DNA from: Chryseobacterium soldanellicola
GTDB lineage: Bacteria; Bacteroidota; Bacteroidia; Flavobacteriales; Weeksellaceae
Direction of reading: 5' to 3'
Length of the DNA stretch: 64,000 nt
Assembly (NCBI RefSeq): GCF_900100115.1
Contig: NZ_FNKL01000003.1
Span: forward strand, 496,001 to 560,000
In this document: piece by piece, positions 18,440 through 26,717 of the stretch
Layout: each line of letters begins with the position of its first letter
Position numbering within the stretch: the stretch's first letter is position 1
Made by a program: the position numbers and the translations under genes
Notes under the pieces: model-generated
The model's database searches: none
What the model was told of the DNA's origin: nothing
What the model saw: only the letters and a program-made list of their open reading frames with translations

Positions 18440-19048
18440 TTAAACTAAGTTTTCTTCAATTTCACTTAATTCTTTATAATTTTTTTTAAGATCAAAAAGT
18501 ATTTTGCCATATGTTTTTTTATAAATCACATATAACAAATATACCACAATTATTAAAGCAGCGCCAAAGACTATATAATTTCCAAGTTCAGGAGTCATCT
18601 GTTCAGCATTCGTAGTATGAAGATTATTATGATTATATCCATCACTAAGTCCAGCCATGAAATCTTTAGTATTATTTTTAAAATCAATAACATTCACTAA
18701 AACAATTAAAAGAAAAGAAATTCCTGCATATCCGAAAATTATTTTTCTTAAGTTTAAAATATTTTTCATTAATGAAATTGAAGTTTCCCCAGTACTTATT
18801 TTATTGAAGAAATAAATAACCAGTCCGAAAAAAACACCAAATAAACTCATTCTTGTATAAGGAAAATACCCGTCAATATATCCGTAAACAGCCCAAAGAA
18901 CAATCTCAATTGAACCAGTAACAAATAAAGTTTTCGTGACAGAAACAGATTTTTGCTTTATCATTTTGTGAATCTCTTTTTCAGAATAATCTTTAAAATC
19001 ATCAGATTTCTTATTCCAGTCTTTTTTTAAAAGTTCTAATTCTTCCAT
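18440..19048 (-). CDS. Membrane protein following the ECF sigma gene, candidate anti-sigma factor
   Basis: A 202-aa protein with a charged, soluble N-terminus of about 38 residues (LKKDWNKKSDDFKDYSEKEI) and four hydrophobic helices near 40-60, 66-84, 102-121 and 156-176. Its start codon overlaps the end of the sigma gene region (the two are 1 base apart), so they are translated together. That pairing, with a cytosolic head on a membrane anchor, is the layout of many anti-sigma factors. No ZAS zinc motif or FecR domain is seen. The anti-sigma role is inferred from context only. Confidence 0.75.
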   Translation of the reverse strand: MEELELLKKDWNKKSDDFKDYSEKEIHKMIKQKSVSVTKTLFVTGSIEIVLWAVYGYIDGYFPYTRMSLFGVFFGLVIYFFNKISTGETSISLMKNILNLRKIIFGYAGISFLLIVLVNVIDFKNNTKDFMAGLSDGYNHNNLHTTNAEQMTPELGNYIVFGAALIIVVYLLYVIYKKTYGKILFDLKKNYKELSEIEENLV

Positions 19049-19049
19049 A

Positions 19050-19547
19050 TTATTTTGTGTCTATCTTTTGTTTTAAATTATTTTTCGCTCTGTTCATTTT
19101 TACTCTTGCATTTCCTTCCGTGATACCTAGAATCTCTCCTATTTCTTTATAGGGTTTATCTTCCAGATACATCATAATCAATGCTTTTTCGATATCCGAT
19201 AAACTGTGAATTGCCTGATACATCTTTTTCAGCTTATGTCCGTCATCTTCGTAACTTTCATACTCTGTTTTTATGATTGAAATATCAATTGGTGATTTTT
19301 CAATCTCTCTTTTTTTCGATTTCTGAAATAACGAAATAGCTGTATTTAAGGCAACGCGATACATCCATGTAGAAAATTTTGCTTCACCTTTGAAGCCGGG
19401 AAATGATTTCCAAAGCTGAATTGTAATTTCCTGAAAAAGGTCTTCATGATCTTCAGCATTATCTGTATAGATCCTACATACCTTATGAATAATTCGCTGA
19501 TTATCTTTAAAAAGACTAATAAATGATTTTTCCAAATTTGTGCTCAT
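19050..19547 (-). CDS. ECF RNA polymerase sigma factor
   Basis: A 165-aa group IV sigma factor. Region 2 (about 20-85) shows the DHEDLFQEITIQLWKSF core for the -10 element and the FSTWMYRVALNTA helix. Region 4 (about 105-160) shows LEDKPYKEIGEILGITEGNA, the helix-turn-helix for the -35. There is no extra C-terminal domain. It is the first gene of an operon with the membrane protein. The gap before the DUF2147 gene is about 100 bases and has no clear shared promoter. Confidence 0.93.
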   Translation of the reverse strand: MSTNLEKSFISLFKDNQRIIHKVCRIYTDNAEDHEDLFQEITIQLWKSFPGFKGEAKFSTWMYRVALNTAISLFQKSKKREIEKSPIDISIIKTEYESYEDDGHKLKKMYQAIHSLSDIEKALIMMYLEDKPYKEIGEILGITEGNARVKMNRAKNNLKQKIDTK

Positions 19548-19652
19548 AATCTATAAGTGTGTAATTTTTATTTTCGTTACACATTTTTTAAATAAAAAAA
19601 CGACATCTCATTTTAAATGAAATGCCGTTTATTAATTTTATGTAAACTTTGC

Positions 19653-20072
19653 TTAATTTGCTTTCTGCCAAGTTTGCGTTCTTCCGATTAAAGATAGACC
19701 GATGTATCCTCTTACGTTCAGCTGATCACCGCTTCTTGTGATGGTACATTTGTAAGTTTTCCCTGTTTTAGGATCTGTAATTGTACCTCCGGTAAATTCA
19801 TCGCCGTCTTTTTTTAACCCTCTGATGATTTCCATACCTAAAATCGGTTTGTTTTTTCTGTCATCTTTACAGTCAACACAGTTAGGATTTGCAGGTTTTA
19901 TCAATAATTGAGATACTTTCCCGTAATATTTTCCGTCTGTTTTTTTATAGATTTCAACAATAGATTTTGCCTGTTTTGTCTCATCATCTATGGTTTTCCA
20001 CTTTCCTTCGATTTGTGCAAATGACAATACGCCAAATAAGGAAAGAACGAATGTTAATAATAATTTTTTCAT
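19653..20072 (-). CDS. Exported DUF2147 family protein
   Basis: A 139-aa secreted or periplasmic protein. Residues 1-19 are a signal peptide ending SFAQ. The rest is one DUF2147 beta-barrel-like domain: EGKWKTIDDETKQAKSIVEI, a CVDCKDD motif, a GLKKDGDEFTGGTITDPKTG block and a closing RTQTWQKAN. The molecular function is unknown. The CxxC pair may bind a metal or form a disulfide. Confidence 0.88.
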   Translation of the reverse strand: MKKLLLTFVLSLFGVLSFAQIEGKWKTIDDETKQAKSIVEIYKKTDGKYYGKVSQLLIKPANPNCVDCKDDRKNKPILGMEIIRGLKKDGDEFTGGTITDPKTGKTYKCTITRSGDQLNVRGYIGLSLIGRTQTWQKAN

Positions 20073-20222
20073 ATTTCTTATAGTTTTAATTCCGATAAAA
20101 GATTTTTGTTCTCTATTTATTGCTAAAAATATAAATTAATTTTAAACAAACAAAAACTTTTATTATCCAAGGCATATATAACAATAGATGTACCAAGTTT
20201 TAAAACTAAACATTCATTAAAT

Positions 20223-21851
20223 TTATTCTACAATCTGGATCAGAGACATCTTCTCATATTGCTCAGAACGCGTTTTAGGATTCAGGAATTTTAAAGACAA
20301 TCTTGTTATACCAAAATGATTTTCCTGATCTATAATCTTATAATTTCTTCCCAAATCTTTCAGCTGCTCGTTATAAATCACGAGATAATCACCTTTTCTC
20401 AATGTATTTCCTTCCACTCGCGGTGTGTTTCTTTTCGTATAAAAATCAAAAGCCCAGGGTTCGTAACCTTTTAACATAAAAATTTTATCTTTTTCAATCT
20501 TATTTTCATTCACATATTCCGCTAGTCTCAAACTGCCCTGATATTGGGTAAGGACGGGATAAAATTGGGTATTAAGGAAAATATTTACACCAATTGCAAA
20601 AACAAGCGAAACAAAAACATACTTTTTAAAGATATTTTCTTTTGTAAAAATTTTAATAATTAAATAAATAAAAATCAAAATTGTCAGAATATACATGACA
20701 ATATTCGGAGCTCCGGAAAAAAAGTAAGTCAGCAAACTAACCCCCAACATTGTTCCAAAAACCACGACCATTTGAATTATATATAAAACCTTTATTTTTT
20801 TAACTGAATTCTTTCTAAACAATTCAAATAAATATCCCGATGTCAAAACCGCTAAAACCGCAATTAGGCCGTTCAAATAATGTGGAAGCTTAAATTTCGA
20901 AGCTGAAAAAACGATCATTACCAGCCAAAAGCCTCCCAATGTTAAAAATTCAACGCCATCAATTTTCCGGAATCTGTTTTTAATGAAAAATGCAGTTTTC
21001 TCAAAAACTCCAAAATAAAAAGCGAGAGAAAAAGGTAAAAATGCCCACAACAACGTATGAAAAAAGAAAAAATAATCCGGACTTGTTTCTTCAAAGCCAC
21101 TCGCAGTCAATCTGTTGACACTTTGATTAAATAAAATAAATTGAATTCCTTCTTGCCCAAACTGATGATAATAAGCATATAGAATCGGTAAAATCCCGAT
21201 GGCAAAACTTATCGCTGCGATACTTATTTTAAAGTTAAAAAACCTCTTCCATTCCCTTGAATACAGCAAATAGGCGAAAATACAAAACCCGATAATCACA
21301 ATCGCCATCAAACCTTTTGAAGAAAAAGCCAAAGCAGTTCCCAATCCGGCAAAAATAACGCTCGAAATATTTTGAGTTTTGATAAATTTTACAAACTGCC
21401 ATACTGCAAAAATGATAAATCCCGTCAGAACCGCATCCGTTCTCACATCATGCGCCGAAAGAATAATCGTTTGCGCCGAAAGAAAGATCAGCGAAGCAAC
21501 GTAGCTTGTATTTGAATTATTATACAGTAAATCCGTTAGTTTTTTTGTTGAAAAAGCACCTAAAGCCAGGCACAGCAACGCCGGAATTCTATAAGCAATA
21601 TGATTGATCCCGAAGGCTTTCATGGATAAAGCAGCCAGCCAAAAATGCATATGCGGTTTGTCCAGATACGGGTTTTCACCTTTAAAAATATTCAGAAAAT
21701 CATTGTTCAGAGCCATCCTCATCGCCATCGATGCGTGCTGTGCCGAATCATTTTCCATAAGCGGAATAAACAAGCCTGAAATATAAACTATTGAAAAACC
21801 GATATATAACCATAATATCTGGCTTGGTGACAGCAGTTGATTTTCATTCAT
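20223..21851 (-). CDS. GT39-type membrane glycosyltransferase (ArnT/PMT-like)
   Basis: A 542-aa integral membrane enzyme with about eleven hydrophobic helices. The first external loop has the acidic GT-C signature (MENDSAQHASMAMRM) followed by NPYLDKPHMHFWLAA, as in ArnT and protein O-mannosyltransferases. These enzymes use a polyprenyl-phosphate sugar to modify lipid A or proteins on the outer face of the inner membrane. The C-terminal 100 residues form a soluble domain. The divergent GT2 gene at 21923 could make its lipid-linked sugar donor. The acceptor is unknown. Confidence 0.88.
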   Translation of the reverse strand: MNENQLLSPSQILWLYIGFSIVYISGLFIPLMENDSAQHASMAMRMALNNDFLNIFKGENPYLDKPHMHFWLAALSMKAFGINHIAYRIPALLCLALGAFSTKKLTDLLYNNSNTSYVASLIFLSAQTIILSAHDVRTDAVLTGFIIFAVWQFVKFIKTQNISSVIFAGLGTALAFSSKGLMAIVIIGFCIFAYLLYSREWKRFFNFKISIAAISFAIGILPILYAYYHQFGQEGIQFILFNQSVNRLTASGFEETSPDYFFFFHTLLWAFLPFSLAFYFGVFEKTAFFIKNRFRKIDGVEFLTLGGFWLVMIVFSASKFKLPHYLNGLIAVLAVLTSGYLFELFRKNSVKKIKVLYIIQMVVVFGTMLGVSLLTYFFSGAPNIVMYILTILIFIYLIIKIFTKENIFKKYVFVSLVFAIGVNIFLNTQFYPVLTQYQGSLRLAEYVNENKIEKDKIFMLKGYEPWAFDFYTKRNTPRVEGNTLRKGDYLVIYNEQLKDLGRNYKIIDQENHFGITRLSLKFLNPKTRSEQYEKMSLIQIVE

Positions 21852-21870
21852 AAGAAGATAGTTTTTTTAG

Positions 21871-21878
21871 TATTTTTG
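21871..21878 (+). promoter_or_regulatory. Putative -7 box of the GT2 operon
   Basis: TATTTTTG on the plus strand, 44 bases before the ATG at 21923, lying within the short divergent region. Confidence 0.5.
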
Positions 21879-21895
21879 CAATAGCATTTTCAATG

Positions 21896-21903
21896 CAAAT
21901 TTA
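21896..21903 (-). promoter_or_regulatory. Putative -7 box of the GT39 gene
   Basis: Reads TAAATTTG on the minus strand, 44 bases before the GT39 start. The two divergent promoters overlap within about 70 bases, so the two genes are probably expressed with mutual influence. Confidence 0.5.
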
Positions 21904-21922
21904 ATAAATCAATACAAACTTA

Positions 21923-22876
21923 ATGGATCATAATAAATTTTACTCTTTGGTCATCCCAATGTATAATGAAGAAGGCAATGCCGGAATTCTTATAGATCGT
22001 ATCAAAGACGCCATGAATGGCTATAAATACGAGCTCATCTTAATCGATGACAATTCAAAAGATGGAACAGTAAAAGAAATTAATGAAAAAAATGATCCAA
22101 GCGTAGTTTTGATTCAACTGAAGAAAAATTACGGGCAAAGCTCCGCGATGATGGCGGGTTTCGATTATGCAACGGGAGATTACATTATTACACTGGATGG
22201 CGATTTGCAAAACGATCCGAGTGATATTCCTGCGATGGTTAATCTTCTGGAAAGTGGTGATTATGACCTAGTTGTAGGAAAACGCCAGAAAAGAAAAGAT
22301 TCTTCCGTAAGGACAATTCCTTCCAGAATTGCGAATTTTATTATTAAAAGAACCACAAAGCTTAATATTTCAGATCAGGGTTGTGCCCTAAAAGTTTTTA
22401 CTCAGGACACCGCAAAAGACCTGAACTTATATGGTGAAAATCACCGTTTTATCAGCTTAATGGCGCATCTGAACGGTGCAAGAATCACAGAAATGCCCGT
22501 AAAACACCACGCAAGACAGTTTGGTGTTTCAAAATATGGGATGAACAGAACTTTTAAAGTAATTAATGACTTACTTTTGGTTTTATTCAACCAAAAATAT
22601 CTTTCAAAACCGATTTATCTTTTCGGAAATATCGGTTTGGCGGCTTTTGTGCTCGGAATGCTGATCAATGTTTATCTTTTGGTCGTAAAATTGATGGGAC
22701 ATGACATTGGCGGAAGACCTTTATTGATTTTAGGCGTACTTTTGGCTTTTATCGGAATACAGTTTTTCACGACAGGAATTATCATCGATATGTTGATGAA
22801 AACCTATTACGAATCACAAAGCAAACGACCTTTCAATATCAGAAAAATTACAAATTTTGGAGAAAACAAAGCTTAA
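21923..22876 (+). CDS. Polyprenyl-phosphate glycosyltransferase, GT2 family (DPM1/ArnC/GtrB-like)
   Basis: A 317-aa GT2 enzyme of the dolichol-phosphate-mannose synthase type. It transfers a sugar from a nucleotide donor to polyprenyl phosphate. Visible are PMYNEEGNAGILID, the LIDDNSKDGT nucleotide-binding block, TLDGDLQNDP with the metal-binding Asp pair, and DQGCALKVF. Two C-terminal helices (about 230-252 and 265-290) anchor it, as in GtrB and ArnC. It overlaps the next gene by 20 bases, so translation is coupled. Divergent GT39 is the likely user of its product. Confidence 0.92.
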   Translation: MDHNKFYSLVIPMYNEEGNAGILIDRIKDAMNGYKYELILIDDNSKDGTVKEINEKNDPSVVLIQLKKNYGQSSAMMAGFDYATGDYIITLDGDLQNDPSDIPAMVNLLESGDYDLVVGKRQKRKDSSVRTIPSRIANFIIKRTTKLNISDQGCALKVFTQDTAKDLNLYGENHRFISLMAHLNGARITEMPVKHHARQFGVSKYGMNRTFKVINDLLLVLFNQKYLSKPIYLFGNIGLAAFVLGMLINVYLLVVKLMGHDIGGRPLLILGVLLAFIGIQFFTTGIIIDMLMKTYYESQSKRPFNIRKITNFGENKA

Positions 22877-23720
22877 AAAACTTCTTCTCAATGCGGTAAA
22901 AATCCTTATCAGCATTGCATTGCTGTATTTTGTGTTCAAAAAAATACCGTTTCGTGATGTTGCGAAACTTTGGTCCACCATTAATGTTTTTTATGTCATT
23001 CTTGCCGCTGTTTTCTTTTTGGGATCGCAGGTTTTATCGACAAAAAGGCTTGAAATCTATTTACATTCAAATGATTTTAATCTGGATTTCAGAAGTAATG
23101 TAGAACTTTATTTTTTGGGAATGTTCTATAACTTTTTCATTCCCGGAGGAATCGGCGGTGATGCTTACAAAGTGTATATTTTAAATAAAAAATTCGGCTG
23201 GAGCGCAAAAAAAATCACTTCTTCCCTTTTCAATGACCGATTGAGCGGGCTTTTGGCGATTTGCGTTCTAATTCTCACTTTTTCAGCATTTTTATTTGAA
23301 AATCAGTGGATTATTTTAATCATTGCTTTAATTATAATCGGAATCGCTTTTACGTTTTTTATTACAAAGAAGTTTTTTTCGACTTATAAAGACATTTTCT
23401 TTAAAACTTTTTCAATGTCAATATTAATACAGCTTTTACAGGTTATTTGCTTTATTTTAATCATGAAAAGCTTAGGATTAAATGATAATTTTACGATTTA
23501 TACGGTCACTTTTCTTGGAAGCTCTGTTTTAAGTTTAGTATCTTTCGCGGGAATTGGGGTGCGGGAAATGCTTTTTCTTCAGGCTTCAAAATATTTTAAT
23601 TTTGATCCTTCAGTTTCAGTTTCGGCATCGTTACTTTTTACGGTAATTACTGCATTTTTTTCCTTTTTTGGAATTATATTTCAATTAAGAAAGTTAAATT
23701 TAAAACTTACAGAAAAATAA
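22857..23720 (+). CDS. Flippase-like membrane protein (LPG synthase TM family)
   Basis: A 287-aa protein with about eight helices, related to the gene at 6007-7023. Family signs are FFIPGGIGGDAYKVYIL, NDRLSGLLAI and SFAGIGVREMLFL. It begins with TTG at 22857 inside the end of the GT2 gene. No ATG lies in a suitable place, so a rare start with translational coupling is the best reading. In archaea and bacteria such proteins sit with sugar-lipid enzymes and are thought to flip the lipid-linked sugar. That fits between a GT2 and a GT39 but is inferred. Confidence 0.82.
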   Translation: MEKTKLKKLLLNAVKILISIALLYFVFKKIPFRDVAKLWSTINVFYVILAAVFFLGSQVLSTKRLEIYLHSNDFNLDFRSNVELYFLGMFYNFFIPGGIGGDAYKVYILNKKFGWSAKKITSSLFNDRLSGLLAICVLILTFSAFLFENQWIILIIALIIIGIAFTFFITKKFFSTYKDIFFKTFSMSILIQLLQVICFILIMKSLGLNDNFTIYTVTFLGSSVLSLVSFAGIGVREMLFLQASKYFNFDPSVSVSASLLFTVITAFFSFFGIIFQLRKLNLKLTEK

Positions 23721-23721
23721 C

Positions 23722-24420
23722 ATGAATTTTATAAAAAATAATCTGGCAAATGCGATCACTCTGGGAAACTTATTTTCGGGATGTGTCGGTGCGGTTCATC
23801 TTCTTTTGGGAGATTATAAAACAACTGCGATCTGCATTATTCTTTCATTGGTTTTAGATTTTTTTGACGGATTTGTAGCGAGAGCATTAAAAGCAAATTC
23901 TAACTTGGGTGTTCAATTGGATTCCCTTGCAGATATGGTGAGCTTCGGTTTTGTTCCGGGATTGACTTTGTTTGTGGCGTTGACAAAAGGTTCATTTACA
24001 GAAATTCCCTGGTATTATTATTTAGGGTTTCTGGTGACGGTTTTTTCATGTTTAAGACTGGCGATTTTCAATTTGGATGAAGATCAGAAATATTATTTTA
24101 AAGGATTGAATACCCCTTCAAATACTATTTTAATTTTCGGTTTGTTTTATGCTTTTAAAGAAAATCAAAGCTTTGGGTTTTTATTCAACAACAATATGTA
24201 TCTGCTTGCTTTAACGGTAATTTGTTCGTGGCTCCTGATTAGTCCGGTTAAAATGATTGCAATGAAATTCAAATCAATGAAACTGCAGGACAATTATCCA
24301 AAAATCGCTTTATTGATCGGCTCTGTCATTATTTTGCTGATCTTTAAAACAGTCGGAATTCCGATGGTGATCATTTATTATATCTTAATCTCAATTATAT
24401 TTCAAAAACAACTTAATTAG
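23722..24420 (+). CDS. pssA: CDP-diacylglycerol-serine O-phosphatidyltransferase
   Basis: Makes phosphatidylserine, the precursor of phosphatidylethanolamine, from CDP-diacylglycerol and serine. It is a 232-aa membrane protein with the complete CDP-alcohol phosphotransferase motif, DG-x2-AR-x8-G-x3-D-x3-D, seen in DFFDGFVARALKANSNLGVQ followed by LDSLADM. The GNLFSGC and PSNTILIFGL segments are typical of PssA of the membrane type. The gene begins 1 base after the flippase-like gene, so it is in the same operon. Confidence 0.92.
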   Translation: MNFIKNNLANAITLGNLFSGCVGAVHLLLGDYKTTAICIILSLVLDFFDGFVARALKANSNLGVQLDSLADMVSFGFVPGLTLFVALTKGSFTEIPWYYYLGFLVTVFSCLRLAIFNLDEDQKYYFKGLNTPSNTILIFGLFYAFKENQSFGFLFNNNMYLLALTVICSWLLISPVKMIAMKFKSMKLQDNYPKIALLIGSVIILLIFKTVGIPMVIIYYILISIIFQKQLN

Positions 24421-24497
24421 TGTTGAGTTTTGAGTGATAACTAATCGTAACCTTTAATCAGCTCATAATTTATAACTAATAACTTATAACTAATAAA

Positions 24498-25262
24498 ATG
24501 AATTTAAAACTATATAAACCTCTTTGTATCTTTGACTTAGAAACTACAGGCACGAATATCGGTAAAGACAGAATTGTTGAAATCTGTATTTTAAAAGTAA
24601 ATCCTGATGCGTCGAGAGAAAGCAAAACCTGGAAAGTAAATCCTGAAATGCCAATCCCGTTGGAATCAAGCTTAATTCATGGAATTTATGATCAGGATGT
24701 AAAAGAAGCGCCAACCTTCAAACAGATTGCGTCAAAAGTGATGGAAATGATTTCCGGAGCAGATTTGGGAGGTTTTAATTCAAACAGATTTGATGTTCCT
24801 TTGCTGGCGGAAGAACTTTTGAGAGCAGACTTAGATTTTGATTTAAATAAGTTTAAATTAGTAGACGCTCAAACAATTTTCCATAAAAAAGAGCCCAGAA
24901 ATCTGGGGGCAGCGTATCAATTTTATTGTGGGAAAATGCTGGAAAATGCCCATTCCGCTGAAGCTGATGTGATGGCAACTTTTGAGGTTTTAGACGCTCA
25001 GATAGGAAGATATGAAGATATTCCGAATGAAATTGCTGCGTTGAGCGAATTTACATTCCACAATAAAAATGCAGATTTAGCAGGATTTATCGGGCTTAAT
25101 GACAAAATGGAGCCTGTTTTCAATTTCGGAAAATATAAAGGTCAAGGTGTAAAAGCTGTTTTCCAGAAAGATCTCGGCTATTACGGATGGCTGCAAAATG
25201 CTGATTTCCCGCTTTATACAAAGAAGGTTTTTACCAAAATCCAATTAACAAGCAAATTTTAA
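24498..25262 (+). CDS. 3'-5' exonuclease, DnaQ-like, with a DUF3820-like tail
   Basis: A 254-aa DEDDh exonuclease. Exo I is FDLETTG near residue 13, Exo II lies in GGFNSNRFDVPLL, and Exo III is the HSAEADVMAT block, so catalytic acidic residues and the His are kept. The C-terminal 60 residues (PVFNFGKYKGQGV and YYGWLQNADFPLYTK) resemble DUF3820, a small domain with the FGKYKG signature often fused to such nucleases. It is probably a proofreading-like or repair nuclease, not the replicative epsilon subunit for certain. It is followed 3 bases later by the DUF2007 gene. Confidence 0.9.
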   Translation: MNLKLYKPLCIFDLETTGTNIGKDRIVEICILKVNPDASRESKTWKVNPEMPIPLESSLIHGIYDQDVKEAPTFKQIASKVMEMISGADLGGFNSNRFDVPLLAEELLRADLDFDLNKFKLVDAQTIFHKKEPRNLGAAYQFYCGKMLENAHSAEADVMATFEVLDAQIGRYEDIPNEIAALSEFTFHNKNADLAGFIGLNDKMEPVFNFGKYKGQGVKAVFQKDLGYYGWLQNADFPLYTKKVFTKIQLTSKF

Positions 25263-25265
25263 AAA

Positions 25266-25664
25266 ATGAATGATTTAGTCAAATTTAAGTTTTATGAAAA
25301 TTCTATTGAAGCCAATAGAGACAAACAAATTTTGGCTGAAAACGGAATCAATAGCTTCATTGCCAATGAATTGCTTATTCAGTCCGATTGGCTGCTTTCT
25401 CAAGCGGTCGGAGGAATCCAGCTGCAGGTTTTTGAAGAAGATCTTGAAAAAGCGAATCAAGTTTTAGAAGATTACAAAGAAAACGAACAATTTTCATTAG
25501 AAGTGGAACATACGATTGAAAATCCCGAGTTTGATTTTGTATGCCCGAAATGTGGCTCGAATCATATTTACAGGGATGACAGCGCCACAAGCTTTTTTGG
25601 AGTTTCCATATTAACGAGCCATAAATTTGTCTGTTATTATTGTGGAAATGAGTTTATGCACTAG
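25266..25664 (+). CDS. DUF2007-like protein with a C-terminal zinc ribbon
   Basis: A 132-aa soluble protein. The N-terminal 75 residues match the DUF2007 (signal-transducing protein-like) fold: KFKFYENSIEANRDKQILAE, then NGINSFIANE and VGGIQLQVFEEDLEKANQVL. The C-terminus has two CxxC pairs (CPKCGSNH and CYYCGNEF) spaced as in a zinc ribbon. The role is unknown; DUF2007 resembles PII-like folds. It is co-transcribed with the exonuclease. Confidence 0.85.
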   Translation: MNDLVKFKFYENSIEANRDKQILAENGINSFIANELLIQSDWLLSQAVGGIQLQVFEEDLEKANQVLEDYKENEQFSLEVEHTIENPEFDFVCPKCGSNHIYRDDSATSFFGVSILTSHKFVCYYCGNEFMH

Positions 25665-25685
25665 AAAAATTAATCTTGAATTTAA

Positions 25686-25712
25686 AGATGCTTCGACAAG
25701 CTCAGCATGACA
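25686..25712 (+). repeat. REP-like repeat, single arm
   Basis: This 27-base arm matches the arms at 38244-38270, with the central hexamer ACAAGC in place of ACAGGC. It is followed by CTAATACTAA in the usual place. The matching opposite arm is missing, so this is half of an element. Confidence 0.75.
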
Positions 25713-25735
25713 CTTCTAATACTAAACGTTACTAT

Positions 25736-26039
25736 TGTCATTCCGGAAGAATCTCAACAAATTTATTAGATAAATTCTTCCTTTTAACAGTTTAGATCCT
25801 TTCAGGATGACAAACTGAATGATAATTTGATGTTGATAGATTGAAATAAAAGGCTAATACCTAGCCCCGATTGAGCGGCATCCTTTTGTGTAGCGAAGCG
25901 CAACAAAAGATATAGCGGAAAGCGGGAAAAAGCTTCAAATAAAAATAAAAACAGCTTTTCGATGTAATCAAATTGCTCCTTAAAATAAATATAAAATAAT
26001 TGTGAGATTGCTTCGGCGCATTCGCTTCTCACAATGACA
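25736..26039. repeat. Composite palindromic repeat region
   Basis: A 300-base non-coding block of three imperfect palindromes. 25736-25811 has GTCATTCCGGAAGAATC facing GATCCTTTCAGGATGAC. 25861-25936 has CTAGCCCCGATTGAGCGGC facing a later GCGGAAAGCGGG, with an inner TTTTGT/ACAAAA stem. 26001-26033 has TGTGAGA facing TCTCACA. The middle element shares its layout with 58341-58436. A minus-strand frame at 25802-26095 crosses these repeats and is not credible as a gene. Confidence 0.65.
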
Positions 26040-26052
26040 TAAATAAAATAGT

Positions 26053-26658
26053 ATGAAAATAATCTGCATAGGAAGAAATTACAGCGAACATGCAAAAGAA
26101 TTAGGAAATGATATCCCGGAAAAGCCGGTAATCTTTATGAAGCCTGATACCGCGGTTTTGAAAGGAAATGATTTTTATATTCCTGAATTTTCAAATGATG
26201 TACATTATGAGCTGGAAGTTGTTTTAAAGATCTCAAAAGGTGGAAAATACATCCAGAAAGAGGTTGCCAGCAAGCATTATGAGGAAATCAGTTTAGGGAT
26301 TGATTTTACGGCTAGAGATCTTCAGAGCGAATTGAAGTCAAAAGGACTGCCGTGGGAACTTGCAAAAGGTTTTGACGGTTCAGCGGTGGTAGGAAATTTC
26401 TTCAAAAAAGAAGATTTTAACCTGGAATCTCTGAATTTTTCATTGTTAAAAAATAAGGAAAAAGTGCAGGATGGCAACACCAAAGATATGATGTTTTCGT
26501 TTGATGATATTATTGCTTTTGTTTCACAATACTTCACTTTACGAGTGGGTGACCTTATTTTCACGGGAACTCCGAAAGGTGTTGGAAAAGTAGAAGAAAA
26601 TGATATTCTTGAAGGCTACCTTGAAGATAAAAAAATCATTGATATCCGAATATTATAA
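26053..26658 (+). CDS. Fumarylacetoacetate hydrolase (FAH) family protein
   Basis: A 201-aa FAH-fold enzyme, which cleaves or hydrates diketo acids using a divalent metal. The metal-site Glu pair is in HYELEVVLKIS, and the GIDFTARDLQSELKSKGLPW block followed by AKGFDGSAVVG is the family core. The C-terminus keeps LRVGDLIFTGTPKGVG. The substrate cannot be told; relatives range from oxaloacetate decarboxylase to acylpyruvase. It stands alone between a repeat block and a stress-protein gene. Confidence 0.9.
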   Translation: MKIICIGRNYSEHAKELGNDIPEKPVIFMKPDTAVLKGNDFYIPEFSNDVHYELEVVLKISKGGKYIQKEVASKHYEEISLGIDFTARDLQSELKSKGLPWELAKGFDGSAVVGNFFKKEDFNLESLNFSLLKNKEKVQDGNTKDMMFSFDDIIAFVSQYFTLRVGDLIFTGTPKGVGKVEENDILEGYLEDKKIIDIRIL

Positions 26659-26717
26659 GTAATTTAATATAGGCTTTGGCATAATTTTCCTATCTTTAAA
26701 TAACAAAATTAAAGGTT

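Noticed and set aside
25802..26095. 97-aa minus-strand frame in the repeat block
   Set aside because: It reads through three palindromes and into the FAH gene; the product is repeat-derived.
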